Notes: generated by a model not told the origin, from the letters alone. Positions 16,728-25,304 are shown, counted from the first letter of the stretch. The stretch is 64,000 nucleotides of DNA from Agromyces subbeticus DSM 16689 (GCF_000421565.1 NZ_ATXG01000017.1:1-64000), one strand, 5' to 3'. Numbers and translations: made by a program.

Positions 16728-17329
16728 GCTGTCGAACCTACAACGGATGCTGCGACATCCGCCCGGGTGGCGAGCGGCGGCATCTGGCAGGCATCCGCAT
16801 AGCCCTCGGCGTGGATGCCGAGCGCGATGTTCATGCGCGAGCTCATGTTCATGAACGCGACCTTGGCGGTGAGCTCGATGAGCGCGGCCGGGCCGAGCGC
16901 GTCGAGTAGCGCGGCCGACAGCTCGTCGGTGACGGCGGGCGGGGTCTGGCTCATCGCCTCGGCGTACTCCATGACCTGTCGCTCGAGGGGCGTGAAGACG
17001 GATGCCGCGCGCCAGTTCGGCACCTGCCGCGCCTTCTCCTCGTCGAGGCCCTGGTTGTGCGTCTTGTAGTAGTTGAAGTCGAGGCACCAGCTGCAGCCGA
17101 TGTAGGCCGCCGTCGCCATCACCGCGTAGCTCGCGAGGTTCTCGTCGAGCTCGTCGAGCGCCTCGATCTTGCGGCCGATGCCCATCGACGCCCGCATGAG
17201 AGCGGGGTGGTGCGCGAGCACGCCCATCGAGTCCGGCACCCGGCCGATCATGCGCTTGGCGGCGACTTTCACGACCGTGCCGAAGACTCCCTTGAGTTCA
17301 GTCGGCGGGATGCGGGTCTGGGTGGTCAT
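16724..17329 (-). CDS. AhpD-like/carboxymuconolactone decarboxylase family protein
   Basis: A protein of 201 residues. The helical AhpD-like fold carries the redox CxxC motif YIGCSWCLDFN (C79, C82) with a nearby His (YKTHNQG). Proteins of this family act as peroxidase adaptors or decarboxylases. In the context of ECF41 sigma genes they are the typical regulated target. Start 17329 (second of two adjacent ATGs) lies five bases after AGGAGG. A longer open frame upstream is not coding-like. The stop overlaps the sigma-factor start. The promoter upstream has the ECF41 -35 word. Confidence 0.9.
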   Translation of the reverse strand: MTTQTRIPPTELKGVFGTVVKVAAKRMIGRVPDSMGVLAHHPALMRASMGIGRKIEALDELDENLASYAVMATAAYIGCSWCLDFNYYKTHNQGLDEEKARQVPNWRAASVFTPLERQVMEYAEAMSQTPPAVTDELSAALLDALGPAALIELTAKVAFMNMSSRMNIALGIHAEGYADACQMPPLATRADVAASVVGSTA

Positions 17330-17389
17330 CATGTCCTCCTGTGCGTCGACGGCCCGGGGTTCGGTTCCCGGATGATCCGTCGACATGAA

Positions 17390-17416
17390 GACACCGGATG
17401 TCGCGTGGTTGTGACA
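17390..17416 (-). promoter_or_regulatory. Candidate ECF41-dependent promoter
   Basis: On the minus strand TGTCACA (17410-17416) is followed after 16 bases by TGTC (17390-17393). Published ECF41 promoters have a TGTCACA -35 and a CGTC -10 element. The site lies about 60-90 bases upstream of the AhpD-like start, so the operon probably activates itself. Confidence 0.65.
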
Positions 17417-17459
17417 TCCGGTGTTCGGCGGGACGAGCTGGCCCCCTCGAGATGAGGAG

Positions 17460-17487
17460 TTGCTGTGGGCATAGCGTGGCGTATTAT
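17460..17487 (+). promoter_or_regulatory. Promoter of the XRE regulator gene
   Basis: TTGCTG (17460-17465), a 16-bp spacer and TATTAT (17482-17487) form a housekeeping-type promoter 31 bases before the start codon. GGAGGTGA then follows at 17506-17513. Confidence 0.55.
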
Positions 17488-17517
17488 GAGATGTATCGAA
17501 TATTGGGAGGTGAAGCG

Positions 17518-18093
17518 ATGAGCGCAGGAAGCCTGATCCGAACTGCTCGCAAGAGCCGGCGACTGACGCAGGGTGCACTCGGGCACCGCGCCGAGCTGTC
17601 GCAGTCGCACCTTTCACTGATCGAACGTGGCCACCAGAATCCGTCGTTCGATGCCGTCGAGCGCGCGCTCCGCGCGACCGGGCACCGCCTCGTCGCCGTG
17701 CCGAGCGTTCGCGATGACGCCGCAGCCGTCGCCGCCGACATCCGATTCGCTGTGCTCGATGGCCGTGAAGACCGCGCGCTGCGGCGGTTCATTCAACTCA
17801 GCGACAATCTGCTCGCGGAGCACGGAGCTGTGCGATTCGCGCTTACGATCTCGGAGCCCGAAACCACGGGAAGCAAACAATGGGATGCGGCGATCGCCGC
17901 ACTCGTGGCGCATCACCTCATTGCCGAGAACCTTCCGGTTCCCGACTGGGCGAACAGTCCGACACGCACACTGCGCCGACGGTGGGCGGTCGGCGAAGGC
18001 CCGTACACGCTCACGCCCGAGCTGCACCGGGTTCCGCCCGAGTTCTTGCGACGCGGCGTGCTCATCGATGCGGACACGCTGGTGAGCGTGTGA
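17518..18093 (+). CDS. XRE-family HTH regulator, putative antitoxin of an AbiEii-type pair
   Basis: A protein of 191 residues. The N-terminal XRE helix-turn-helix (about 4-60) contains LTQGALGHRAELSQSHLSLIERG. The rest is a soluble alpha-helical domain with FALTISEPETTGSKQWDAAI and a C-terminal RRGVLIDADTLVSV. GGGAGGTGAAGCG gives a strong ribosome-binding site for ATG 17518, so the longer frame from 17398 is rejected. The stop overlaps (GTGA) a frame that looks like the first 30 residues of an AbiEii-type nucleotidyltransferase toxin, which suggests this gene was the partner in such a pair. That partnership is an inference. Confidence 0.75.
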   Translation: MSAGSLIRTARKSRRLTQGALGHRAELSQSHLSLIERGHQNPSFDAVERALRATGHRLVAVPSVRDDAAAVAADIRFAVLDGREDRALRRFIQLSDNLLAEHGAVRFALTISEPETTGSKQWDAAIAALVAHHLIAENLPVPDWANSPTRTLRRRWAVGEGPYTLTPELHRVPPEFLRRGVLIDADTLVSV

Positions 18094-18392
18094 CGACCCG
18101 ATTCGATCGCGACGGCCTGATCGACGGCCTTCGGCAGCTGATCGCGAAGCTCCAAGAGTTCGACGCAGCGGAGCAGGTCATCCCTCGAGCCGACGACGAG
18201 CGCACCGAGAGTGAGGGTCATGAAGGCTGTGCGGATGTTGCTCGGCATGTCGTCCCCATTCGACCAAGCCCGGGGCTGAGCCTCACTCATGGGACGGACC
18301 GTCGGATCGCGTCGAGCACCGTCTGCGGGGGTGGCCATCGTCCCCTGAACTGGGGCAGCAAGGCCCCGCATCGGCATGCACGAGCGGCGTAG
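18090..18392 (+). pseudogene. Truncated AbiEii-type nucleotidyltransferase toxin remnant
   Basis: GTG 18090 overlaps the stop of the XRE gene. The first ~30 residues (TTRFDRDGLIDGLRQLIAKL) resemble the N-terminus of AbiEii/AbiGii toxins, which normally continues into a nucleotidyltransferase core with a GGAA/DxD motif. Here the sequence turns into low-complexity residues after about residue 35 and stops at 18392 without any catalytic motif. A deletion has probably removed the toxin while keeping the regulator. The rest of 18094-18476 holds nothing else that I recognise. Confidence 0.5.
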
Positions 18393-18476
18393 GGTCGCGA
18401 ATGGGGGCATCCGCTCCCGTCCCGCGATCCGGATCCTGAGCCTCGAAGGGCCTGATCGACGCCGAGAGGCCTGATC

Positions 18477-19691
18477 ATGCGGAACTCCACGTGGGCGGTC
18501 GCTGCGGTCGTGGCCGCCTTCGCGTTCGTGCTGAGCGGATGCGCCGCCACCGCGTCGGACGTCGTCGCCTCCGCTCCGCCGGCATCCGCCCCGTCCCTCG
18601 ACTCAGCGCTGCGCGCACAACTCGAGGCGGCGCTCGACGAGGGATTCGCGGCATCCGGAATGCCAGGGGTCATCGTCGGGGTGTGGATCCCCGGCGAGGG
18701 CGAATGGGTGTCGGCGCGGGGTGTGGCCGATGTCGAGACCGGCGAGCCGATCGCCCGAGACAACCAGCAGAAGATCGGGAGCATCACCAAGACGATCGTC
18801 TCAACGGTCATGCTGCAGGTGATCGGCGAGCCCGAATTCGAGATGAGTCTCGACGACACCCTCGACCGGTGGTACCCCGAGTTCCCCGAGGCGTCGAACA
18901 TCACGGTGCGGATGCTGCTGAACCACTCGAGCGGCACCGGCGAGGCCGGCCGGGCGCAGGTCGACCGCATCTGCAGCGACCCGCACGCCATTCCGACACC
19001 CGCCGAACTCGTCGCGGTCGGCGCGGCGACTCCCCGCGCCGACTTCGCTCCGGGTGAGGGATTCGAGTACGCCAACACGAACTACTTCCTGCTCGGCGGC
19101 ATCCTCGAGCAGGTCACCGGCGACGATCTCGCCACGCTGATCGGCGACCGCATCACCGAGCCGTTCGGCATGGAACGCAGCAGGTTCGCCCCCGATGGAG
19201 CGGTCACCGCCCCGCTGACCCACGGCTACTCCGGCTTCTGCCCCGAGCTCGGGCAGCCTGTCGACACCGTCGGCTGGTCGAACGGCGAGAGCTGGGCGGG
19301 CGGCGGCATGGTGTCGACGCTCGACGACCTGCATGCCTGGGGCGTCGCCCTCGGCGAGGGAGCGGGCGTGACCCCCGAACTGCAGGCCGCGCGATATGCG
19401 GATGTCGCGGCGCTCCCAGGACAGTCGGGGGCCGCGTACGGCCTCGGCGCGGGTCTCGAATACGACGACACGACCGGCTGCATCACCAGCGTCTCCCACG
19501 CCGGCGCTGAGCCCGGGTACGGCACGAACATCACGTACTACCCGGCGACCGGGGCCGTCTTCGCGATGCTCGGCAACGGCGACGGCGGAACGGGCGACGC
19601 GGTGTCGGAGGTCGCGATGGCGCTGGCCCCGTTCCTCCGCCCCGTGCTCAACGGGTCGCCGACCGAGCCGTGCGCCGCGCCGTGGGGATGA
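18477..19691 (+). CDS. Serine hydrolase lipoprotein, beta-lactamase/DD-peptidase fold
   Basis: A protein of 404 residues. The lipobox LSGC (19-22) anchors it outside the membrane. The beta-lactamase-related motifs are S-x-x-K in GSITK (S102, K105), Y-x-N in YANTNY and the third motif SHAGAEPGYG. Class C-like proteins of this kind cleave or modify D-amino-acid peptides or esters. Cys residues (ICSDP, GFCPEL, GCITSV) are conserved in the paralogue at 28635-29882, which is about 60% identical by eye, and may form disulfides. The gene stands alone between the toxin remnant and a gene of unknown function. Confidence 0.88.
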   Translation: MRNSTWAVAAVVAAFAFVLSGCAATASDVVASAPPASAPSLDSALRAQLEAALDEGFAASGMPGVIVGVWIPGEGEWVSARGVADVETGEPIARDNQQKIGSITKTIVSTVMLQVIGEPEFEMSLDDTLDRWYPEFPEASNITVRMLLNHSSGTGEAGRAQVDRICSDPHAIPTPAELVAVGAATPRADFAPGEGFEYANTNYFLLGGILEQVTGDDLATLIGDRITEPFGMERSRFAPDGAVTAPLTHGYSGFCPELGQPVDTVGWSNGESWAGGGMVSTLDDLHAWGVALGEGAGVTPELQAARYADVAALPGQSGAAYGLGAGLEYDDTTGCITSVSHAGAEPGYGTNITYYPATGAVFAMLGNGDGGTGDAVSEVAMALAPFLRPVLNGSPTEPCAAPWG

Positions 19692-19756
19692 CGGCGAGGC
19701 CCTCCGGGCGCTGCCGACGTCGGGAGCCGCGGCGTCGAGCGACGCCTGGCCGCTCG

Positions 19757-19771
19757 TAGGCTGGAAGCGTG
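19757..19771 (+). promoter_or_regulatory. Leaderless -10 element
   Basis: TAGGCT (19757-19762) lies exactly six bases before the GTG start at 19769, and no ribosome-binding site is present. The spacing is the same as at 1521 and 52003. Confidence 0.5.
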
Positions 19772-20359
19772 CCCCGACTTCACGCAGAGCCCGACCTCTC
19801 CAAATGGGTGCCCATCACGGACTCCCTCGGATTCCGCGGCCGCCGGCACCGCAAGGCGGCGATCGGGATGCTGCTATCGCAGGCCAAGGGCCCCGATGCT
19901 GCGCCATCGAAGCCCGGCGGCGGCTTCAGCGCCTGGGCGATGAGCCAGGCCGTCCCGTTGCTGATGCGCAAGGCGGCCGGCCGGGTGCTCGTGTGGGTCT
20001 GGAAGACCGAGCCGGAACTGCTCGTCGTGATGGCACAGGTGCAGGAGGCGACACCGCAGCTGCGGATCGCGCGGGCATCGATGCCGATCGAGTACGACGA
20101 CACCGAGCAGTTTCGCGGCAACTACCTCGGCGTCGGTGAGAAGCTCGTGATTCCGCTGCCAGAGGGCGGCCGCCCGCCGTTCGCGACGTACACGTGGGAT
20201 CTCGGCTCGCACTTCGTGAGCGTGACGGCGGTGTGCGGCGACCGCGAGCGGTTCGGCACCGTCATCGGCGCCGTCGACGAGCTCGCACGCGGCATCCGCG
20301 TTGTCGACGATCTCACCGTTGGCGAATCTCCGACGGTCCTGCGCATCGACCCGGCATGA
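19769..20359 (+). CDS. Conserved-looking hypothetical protein
   Basis: A protein of 196 residues with a GTG start that follows a leaderless-type -10 hexamer. The N-terminus is basic (GFRGRRHRKAAIGMLLSQAKG). The middle has WAMSQAVPLLMRKAAGRVLVWVWKTEPELLVVMAQV and the C-terminal half looks like a compact alpha/beta domain (FATYTWDLGSHFVSVTAVCGD). There is no signal peptide and no known catalytic motif. It probably shares a transcript with the acetyltransferase that starts 32 bases downstream. Function unknown. Confidence 0.7.
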   Translation: MPRLHAEPDLSKWVPITDSLGFRGRRHRKAAIGMLLSQAKGPDAAPSKPGGGFSAWAMSQAVPLLMRKAAGRVLVWVWKTEPELLVVMAQVQEATPQLRIARASMPIEYDDTEQFRGNYLGVGEKLVIPLPEGGRPPFATYTWDLGSHFVSVTAVCGDRERFGTVIGAVDELARGIRVVDDLTVGESPTVLRIDPA

Positions 20360-20391
20360 GAGGCAGCGCCGGGAATGAAGGGAGATACACG

Positions 20392-20883
20392 ATGAACTCA
20401 ACTGAGACGAGTGAGCGCATGATCGAAGGGGCCTTGCATCCTGGGGTGGCGGGCGAGTTGCTGACGTTGCAGCGCGCGGCGTATGCCACCGAGGCGCAGC
20501 TCTACCACGACGCCTTCCTGCCTGCGCTGACGCAAACGCTCGACGAACTGCACGACGAACTGCGCGGTGGTGCCGGCCTCGGGCTGTGGCAAGGGGCGCG
20601 GCTCGTCGGCGCGGTGCGGTGGATCATCGATGGTTCAGATGCTCACATCGGCCGATTGACCGTGGCGCCCGACCTGCAAGGTCACGGCATCGGCACGCGA
20701 CTCCTGCGTGCAGCGGAACGCGTCAGCGAGGCATCCAACTTCGAGTTGTTCACCGGGCATCTGAGCGTGGCGAACATCCGTCTGTACGAGCGCGAGGGAT
20801 ATGCCATCACTCGTCGAGTGCCCCTGCGCGAGGGAGTCGACCTGGTCTACCTGCGAAAGTCCGCCCGCGCTGACGGCGCGTGA
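20392..20883 (+). CDS. GNAT-family N-acetyltransferase
   Basis: A protein of 163 residues. The acetyl-CoA-binding core is clear: AHIGRLTVAPDLQGHGIGTRLL (motif A with Q-x-x-G-x-G) and NIRLYEREGYAI (motif B). The acceptor is unknown. It may be a small molecule or a protein N-terminus. GAAGGGAG precedes ATG 20392, and the longer frame upstream overlaps the preceding gene and is not used. It is probably co-transcribed with the unknown protein at 19769-20359. Confidence 0.9.
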   Translation: MNSTETSERMIEGALHPGVAGELLTLQRAAYATEAQLYHDAFLPALTQTLDELHDELRGGAGLGLWQGARLVGAVRWIIDGSDAHIGRLTVAPDLQGHGIGTRLLRAAERVSEASNFELFTGHLSVANIRLYEREGYAITRRVPLREGVDLVYLRKSARADGA

Positions 20884-20925
20884 GCGAGGTCGTGCCCGCT
20901 GCAGGGTCGACTCGTCGCGACATCC

Positions 20926-21765
20926 CTACTCGGTGAGGAACTCCACCAGTGCGCGGCCGACCTGCTCGGGTGCGTTCTCCATGGGGATGTGCCCGGCGTC
21001 GGGGATGCGCACCAGCGTGGTGTGCGGCATCTCCGCGGCGAATCGCTCGGCGTACTCCACTTTCTGGAAGCCGTCGTCTTCGCCCCAGATCAGCAACTTG
21101 GGCGTTGCCGAGCTCTGCAGGGCGGGAACGAGCTCGAGGGTGTAGCGGCTGTCGGCCGCACCCGCGAGGGCCATCCAGGAACGGCGAACCCGCGCATCGT
21201 TCCACGGGTCGAGGTATTCGACGACCAGTGGTTCAATGGCAGCGCCGGCGAGCGCCGCGGTCACGGCCTGCCTGCGTGCAGCGAGAAGCTCTTCGGCACC
21301 GACGGCCGCGATGACCTCGGGGTCGCGGAAGCGCGCGACGCCCGCGACTGGCCAGGAGTCGTAGGTGACCGAATTGGCCAGAGCGAGCCGGGAGACCTCG
21401 AGCAGGTTGCGGGCGAGCAGGTGCTGGGCGACGGCGCCGCCGATGTCATGTCCGACGACGGCGACTGGCCCCGAGAGCTGCATGGCCGAAGCGAAGCGCG
21501 CCACCCAGTCGGCCAAGGCCGGAACGGTGGCCGTCTGCAGAGTGAGCTCGCCACCTGAGCGACCGAGCCCCGGGAGGTCGACGGCGATGGGCCGCAGCCC
21601 TGCCGCGGCGAGCTGGTCGAGCACCGGCAGCCAGACCCGGCTCCAGTACGTTCCGTGCAGCAGCAGCACGACCGGGCTGTCCTGGCCCGCGGTCAGGTAA
21701 CTCGCCTGTTCGCCGTCGACCTGAATCGCGGCTCTCACTACGTTCGTCTCAATGGTTTTGCTCAC
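20926..21765 (-). CDS. Alpha/beta hydrolase with Asp nucleophile elbow
   Basis: A protein of 279 residues from GTG 21765 (ATG 21816 is possible). LLLHGTYWSRVW supplies the oxyanion region. The nucleophile elbow is GHDIGG, with Asp instead of Ser, as in epoxide hydrolases and haloalkane dehalogenases. The catalytic His lies in DAGHIPMENAPEQV. WGEDDGFQKVEYAERF is the usual acid loop. Without the paired Trp/Asn of dehalogenases an epoxide-hydrolase-like or C-C hydrolase role is more likely. A second Asp-type hydrolase is at 34047-34919. It stands as a single gene. Confidence 0.82.
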   Translation of the reverse strand: MSKTIETNVVRAAIQVDGEQASYLTAGQDSPVVLLLHGTYWSRVWLPVLDQLAAAGLRPIAVDLPGLGRSGGELTLQTATVPALADWVARFASAMQLSGPVAVVGHDIGGAVAQHLLARNLLEVSRLALANSVTYDSWPVAGVARFRDPEVIAAVGAEELLAARRQAVTAALAGAAIEPLVVEYLDPWNDARVRRSWMALAGAADSRYTLELVPALQSSATPKLLIWGEDDGFQKVEYAERFAAEMPHTTLVRIPDAGHIPMENAPEQVGRALVEFLTE

Positions 21766-21889
21766 CGCACCACTGTGCCCGGGGCGGTTCTGCCGGCCAA
21801 GAGGCGACAGTGACACTCAAGCGTGAGTTCCTGCCAGACGTGCTCCGACGTGCCTCCATGCGAGAGGCCGACACAAACGATCAGGGCGG

Positions 21890-22795
21890 CTACAGCGGGT
21901 AGCGGATGCCGGTGAGTTGTTCTGACACACCCCAGAGTCGCGCAGCGAGCGCGGCATCCGCGGCAGCGTCGGAGCGGCCGACGAGCACCGGCGGGCCGGT
22001 CAGCTCTCGTTTGCCTCCGGGGCCCGCGTAGCCGGCACCGGGCATCGGCTCGGTCGCCGCGTAGAGCGTGGGGGTGGCTCCGCTCGTGGCGTCGTGGGCG
22101 AACAAGCGCAGGGCGACCTTCGCCACCGCGGAGAGCACGGGGTTCGTCATGCTCGACCCGAGGTTGGTGGCGGCCATGCCGGGGTGCGCGGCCGTCGCCA
22201 CGACGTGCGACCCCGAGGCATCCAGCCGCCGCTGCAGTTCGAGCGTGAAGAGCAGGTTCGCGAGCTTCGACTGGCCGTATGCGGCCGATCCCCCGCCGTA
22301 GCGACGGGTCGCCCAGTTGAGATCGTCGAAGTCGATCGTGCCCGACCGGTGCTCGCCGCTGGCGACGGTCACGACGCGGCCCGAGATGTGCGGCAGCAGC
22401 AGGTTGGTCAATGCGAAATGGCCGAGGTGGTTGGTGCCGAAATGCAACTCGAAGCCGTCGGTCGTGAGACCGTATGGCGGCATCAGTACGCCTGCGTTGT
22501 TGACGAGGATGTCGATGTCGCCGGTGCACTCCGCGGCGAACTGTCGAACCGACGCGAGGTCGGCCAGGTCGAGCCGGCGAACCTCGATCGACCCCTCGAC
22601 GTTCGCCGCGGCATCCCGGCCCCGTTGTTCGTCTCGCACCGCGAGCACGACGTGTGCTCCCTGCCGGGCGAAGGCGCGCACAGCCTCGAGACCGATGCCG
22701 CTGTTCGCACCGGTGACGATGACGGTGCTGCCGTCGAGTCGCGGCATCCGCTCGGCCGTCCAGGCCGGCTGGGCCGTCGCCGCCGTGGTGGTCAT
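21890..22795 (-). CDS. Short-chain dehydrogenase/reductase
   Basis: A protein of 301 residues. The cofactor site is TGANSGIG (about 42-49) and NNAG follows near residue 108. The catalytic Ser lies in TVASGEHR and the Tyr/Lys pair in YGQSKLANLL. The length and pattern match retinol-dehydrogenase/WWOX-like NADP-dependent SDRs. The substrate is unknown. ATG 22795 overlaps the stop of the DUF4386 gene (ATGA). The operon of both genes starts at a region with two TetR-type operators (23481-23531), so it is likely induced by a small molecule sensed by the divergent regulator. Confidence 0.92.
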   Translation of the reverse strand: MTTTAATAQPAWTAERMPRLDGSTVIVTGANSGIGLEAVRAFARQGAHVVLAVRDEQRGRDAAANVEGSIEVRRLDLADLASVRQFAAECTGDIDILVNNAGVLMPPYGLTTDGFELHFGTNHLGHFALTNLLLPHISGRVVTVASGEHRSGTIDFDDLNWATRRYGGGSAAYGQSKLANLLFTLELQRRLDASGSHVVATAAHPGMAATNLGSSMTNPVLSAVAKVALRLFAHDATSGATPTLYAATEPMPGAGYAGPGGKRELTGPPVLVGRSDAAADAALAARLWGVSEQLTGIRYPL

Positions 22796-23457
22796 GAGTG
22801 CGACGCGAACGCGGGGCGGGCGACCGGCGGAGTCTGGGCAGCGGTCGCCACGGGAGTGAAGCCCTTCACGATGAGCCAGACGGCGAAGAACAGCTCGAAG
22901 AGCCCGCCGGGGATGGTCGACACGAGACCGGCACCGGCGAACCCCAGGAGTTCGAGGATGCAGCCCAGTGCGAACGACGCATAGCCGACGAATCCCCACA
23001 CCGCAAGAAAGCGCGGCACGAGGCGCGACCGGAACAGCGCGACGCAGAAGAACAGGCTGCCGATGCCGAGGCCGGCCATGGCGACGTTGTAGGCGACGAA
23101 GTTGCCTGCGACGGCAGTGGCCGACAGTAAGAACAGGCTGATGACGCCGATGGCGAGCACCACGCCCTCGAAGAAGCGGGTGGCGAGGTAGCCGACCGCG
23201 ATGATCGGCGTGCGCGGCCGAAGGATCGGCAGCATGAGCACGCCGATGGCGATGACCGCGGCGGAGTTGAGCAGCATCATCACCGCGCCCGTGATCAGGA
23301 GGGGGCTTGCGCCGCCCGAGTCGGGAGCGGCAGCAGCCTCGGCCCCGGCGGCGCTCGTCGCGAGCATGCTGCCGATGCCGTAGAGGAGGAAGGCGCTCAG
23401 CATGAGCACCCCCACCCGGCGTGCGGTGAGCCGTGCCGGAATTCGCGTGTCGTTCAT
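22792..23457 (-). CDS. DUF4386-like integral membrane protein
   Basis: A protein of 221 residues with six to seven predicted membrane helices. The pattern (ITGAVMMLLNSAAVIAIGVLMLPIL, YLATRFFEGVVLAIGV) matches DUF4386 membrane proteins, which have no known biochemical role. Start ATG 23457 is preceded by GAGAGG. The frame is open 33 bases further, but that part overlaps the operator region. It is the first gene of the TetR-controlled operon with the SDR. Confidence 0.85.
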   Translation of the reverse strand: MNDTRIPARLTARRVGVLMLSAFLLYGIGSMLATSAAGAEAAAAPDSGGASPLLITGAVMMLLNSAAVIAIGVLMLPILRPRTPIIAVGYLATRFFEGVVLAIGVISLFLLSATAVAGNFVAYNVAMAGLGIGSLFFCVALFRSRLVPRFLAVWGFVGYASFALGCILELLGFAGAGLVSTIPGGLFELFFAVWLIVKGFTPVATAAQTPPVARPAFASHS

Positions 23458-23480
23458 GGTGACCTCTCTCGAAAATGGCG

Positions 23481-23531
23481 AACCATACACCGTATGGTTG
23501 GTTGGTCGAACGGTACCATACGCTGTATGGT
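23481..23531. promoter_or_regulatory. Paired TetR operators
   Basis: Two dyads lie between the divergent genes: AACCATAC-acc-GTATGGTT (23481-23499, 8-bp arms) and ACCATAC-gct-GTATGGT (23515-23531, 7-bp arms). Their centres are 33 bp apart. Confidence 0.85.
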
Positions 23532-23584
23532 TTTGGCTACGGGATGATCACGGATGGCCGAGAACGGCCGAGACCGGAGGCGCT

Positions 23585-24280
23585 ATGCCACGCAAGCCAA
23601 TCGAGACGGCGACGGCGGCTGTCGCCAGAGAGCCGGTGACGCGCGAGCGAGCTGTGCGACTCGCCGTGGCGCTCGCCGACGCGGGCGGCATCGAGTCGGT
23701 CAGCATGCGCAAGCTCGCCACCGAGCTGAGCATCACTCCGATGTCGCTGTACTACCACGTGAAGAGCAAAGACGACATCTTCGACGGAATGCTCGACGCC
23801 GTCTACTCCGAGATGCACGTGCCCGGCGTCGATGTCGCGTGGAGAGCGGCGATGCTCGAGCGCGCCAGGTCGACGCGCGCGGTGCTCGCGCGACATCCGT
23901 GGGCCATCAGCCTCGACGCACGCACGTCTCCGGGCCCGGCGACGCTCGGCCATCTCGACGCGACCATCGGAGTGCTTCGCGCTGCCGGATTCTCGATGCC
24001 CCTCGTCGGCCACGCGATGTCGCTGCTCGACAGCTACGTGCAGGGATTCGCCATGCAGGAGGCGACCCTGCCGCTCGATGCGTCGGGCGACATCGGCGCC
24101 GTCACCGAAGACATCCTGGCGCAGCAGGAGATGATGTCGAACGCGTTCCCGAACCTGGCCGAGATGGCCGCGACCCTGATTCTGCAGCCCGGCTACGCTT
24201 ACGGCAACGAGTTCGAATTCGGGCTCGAGCTGATTCTCCACGGCATCGAGCGGATGCATCGGTCGACAGAATCTGGTTGA
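23585..24280 (+). CDS. TetR-family repressor
   Basis: A protein of 231 residues. The N-terminal HTH (about 25-70) contains SVSMRKLATELSITPMSLYYHVKSKDDIFDGM, typical of TetR/TetR_C-type repressors. The rest is the helical ligand-binding and dimer domain. GGAGG precedes ATG 23585. Two palindromes with CCATAC/GTATGG arms lie just upstream, between this gene and the divergent DUF4386-SDR operon. Repression of both directions is the straightforward inference. Confidence 0.93.
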   Translation: MPRKPIETATAAVAREPVTRERAVRLAVALADAGGIESVSMRKLATELSITPMSLYYHVKSKDDIFDGMLDAVYSEMHVPGVDVAWRAAMLERARSTRAVLARHPWAISLDARTSPGPATLGHLDATIGVLRAAGFSMPLVGHAMSLLDSYVQGFAMQEATLPLDASGDIGAVTEDILAQQEMMSNAFPNLAEMAATLILQPGYAYGNEFEFGLELILHGIERMHRSTESG

Positions 24281-24331
24281 GCGAGTAGCTTCCCATCGAA
24301 ACCGGCGACATTCGATGAACGGAGGCACGCG

Positions 24332-24904
24332 ATGCCAGAAGTACTGCTCTTCCACCACGCGCTCGGACCCAACGAGGGCCTGCGCGCCTTCGCCGACGAG
24401 TTGCGCGCAGCGGGACACACCGTGCACACGCCCGATCTGTTCGAGGGGCGCACCTTCGGCACGATCGACGAGGGCGTCGCCTACGCGCGCGAGGTCGGCT
24501 GGGACGAGATCATGGCGCGAGGCGAACGAGCAGCCGAGAATCTACCGAGCGACCTCGTCTACGGCGGCTTCTCGCTCGGGGTCGTGCCCGCCCAGAAACT
24601 TGCCCAGACGCGCGCGGGTGCGAAGAGCGCGCTGTTCTTCTACTCCTGCATGCCGCCCGAAGAGTTCGGCGCGTGGCCAGCGGCGCTGCCCGCGCAGATC
24701 CACGGCATGGACGCCGATCCGATCTTCATGGACGAGGGCGACGTCGATGCCGCTCGCGAGCTCGTCGCGTCGGCCGACGACGCCGAGCTCTTCCTCTACC
24801 CCGGCGACCAGCACTACTTCGCCGACTCCAGCCTGCCGAGCTACGACGAGGGTGCCGCGAAGCTCCTCGCGCAGCGCGTGCTCGAATTCCTCGCGCGGGT
24901 CTGA
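24332..24904 (+). CDS. Dienelactone-hydrolase-family protein
   Basis: A protein of 190 residues. A compact alpha/beta hydrolase with FHHALGPNEGLRAFADELRAAGH at the start, nucleophile Ser in GGFSLGV (Cys in classic dienelactone hydrolase) and Asp/His in YPGDQHYFAD. It probably hydrolyses a small ester or lactone in the cytoplasm. GGAGG lies nine bases before ATG 24332. It follows the TetR gene after 51 bases and may be co-transcribed with it. It is convergent with the MerR gene. Confidence 0.88.
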   Translation: MPEVLLFHHALGPNEGLRAFADELRAAGHTVHTPDLFEGRTFGTIDEGVAYAREVGWDEIMARGERAAENLPSDLVYGGFSLGVVPAQKLAQTRAGAKSALFFYSCMPPEEFGAWPAALPAQIHGMDADPIFMDEGDVDAARELVASADDAELFLYPGDQHYFADSSLPSYDEGAAKLLAQRVLEFLARV

Positions 24905-24919
24905 ACGAGCGTCGGCTCC

Positions 24920-25288
24920 CTACGCGCCGCCGCCCACCTGCCCGCGGTACCACGCGATCTTCTCGCGCAGGTGGTTCTGCTGCTCGAGGAGCTGATCGAT
25001 CGACGCCTGCACCTCGCGATCGTGGCGCTCGAGCAAGTCGAGGCGTTCATTGAGCGTGGTCGCATCGTTGGAGAGCGCGGTGTAGAGCTTGAGGTCGGAG
25101 ATCGGCATGCCCGTGTCGCGCAGGCACTTCACGAGGTCGAGCCAGTCGAGGTGCTCCTGCCGGTAGGTGCGTCGGCCGCCGGCGGTGCGCTCGATCGGCC
25201 CGATGAGGCCCTCGCGCTCGTAGTAGCGCAGGGTGTCGAGACTGAACCCGGTGCGTTCGACGACCTGCGACGGAGTGAAGGTGGTCAT
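24920..25288 (-). CDS. MerR-family regulator
   Basis: A protein of 122 residues. The HTH and wing are at 3-70 (FTPSQVVERTGFSLDTLRYYEREGLI, then RTYRQEHLDWLDLVKCLRDTGM). A coiled-coil dimer helix follows (LNERLDLLERHDREVQASIDQLLEQQNHL). There is no Cys-rich metal site, so an organic or redox ligand is likely. Start ATG 25288. The divergent aldo/keto reductase begins 54 bp away, and the gap holds a perfect 18-bp palindrome, the usual arrangement for this regulator/AKR pair in actinobacteria. Confidence 0.93.
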   Translation of the reverse strand: MTTFTPSQVVERTGFSLDTLRYYEREGLIGPIERTAGGRRTYRQEHLDWLDLVKCLRDTGMPISDLKLYTALSNDATTLNERLDLLERHDREVQASIDQLLEQQNHLREKIAWYRGQVGGGA

Positions 25289-25304
25289 GAATGTCCCCGT
25301 TCGG

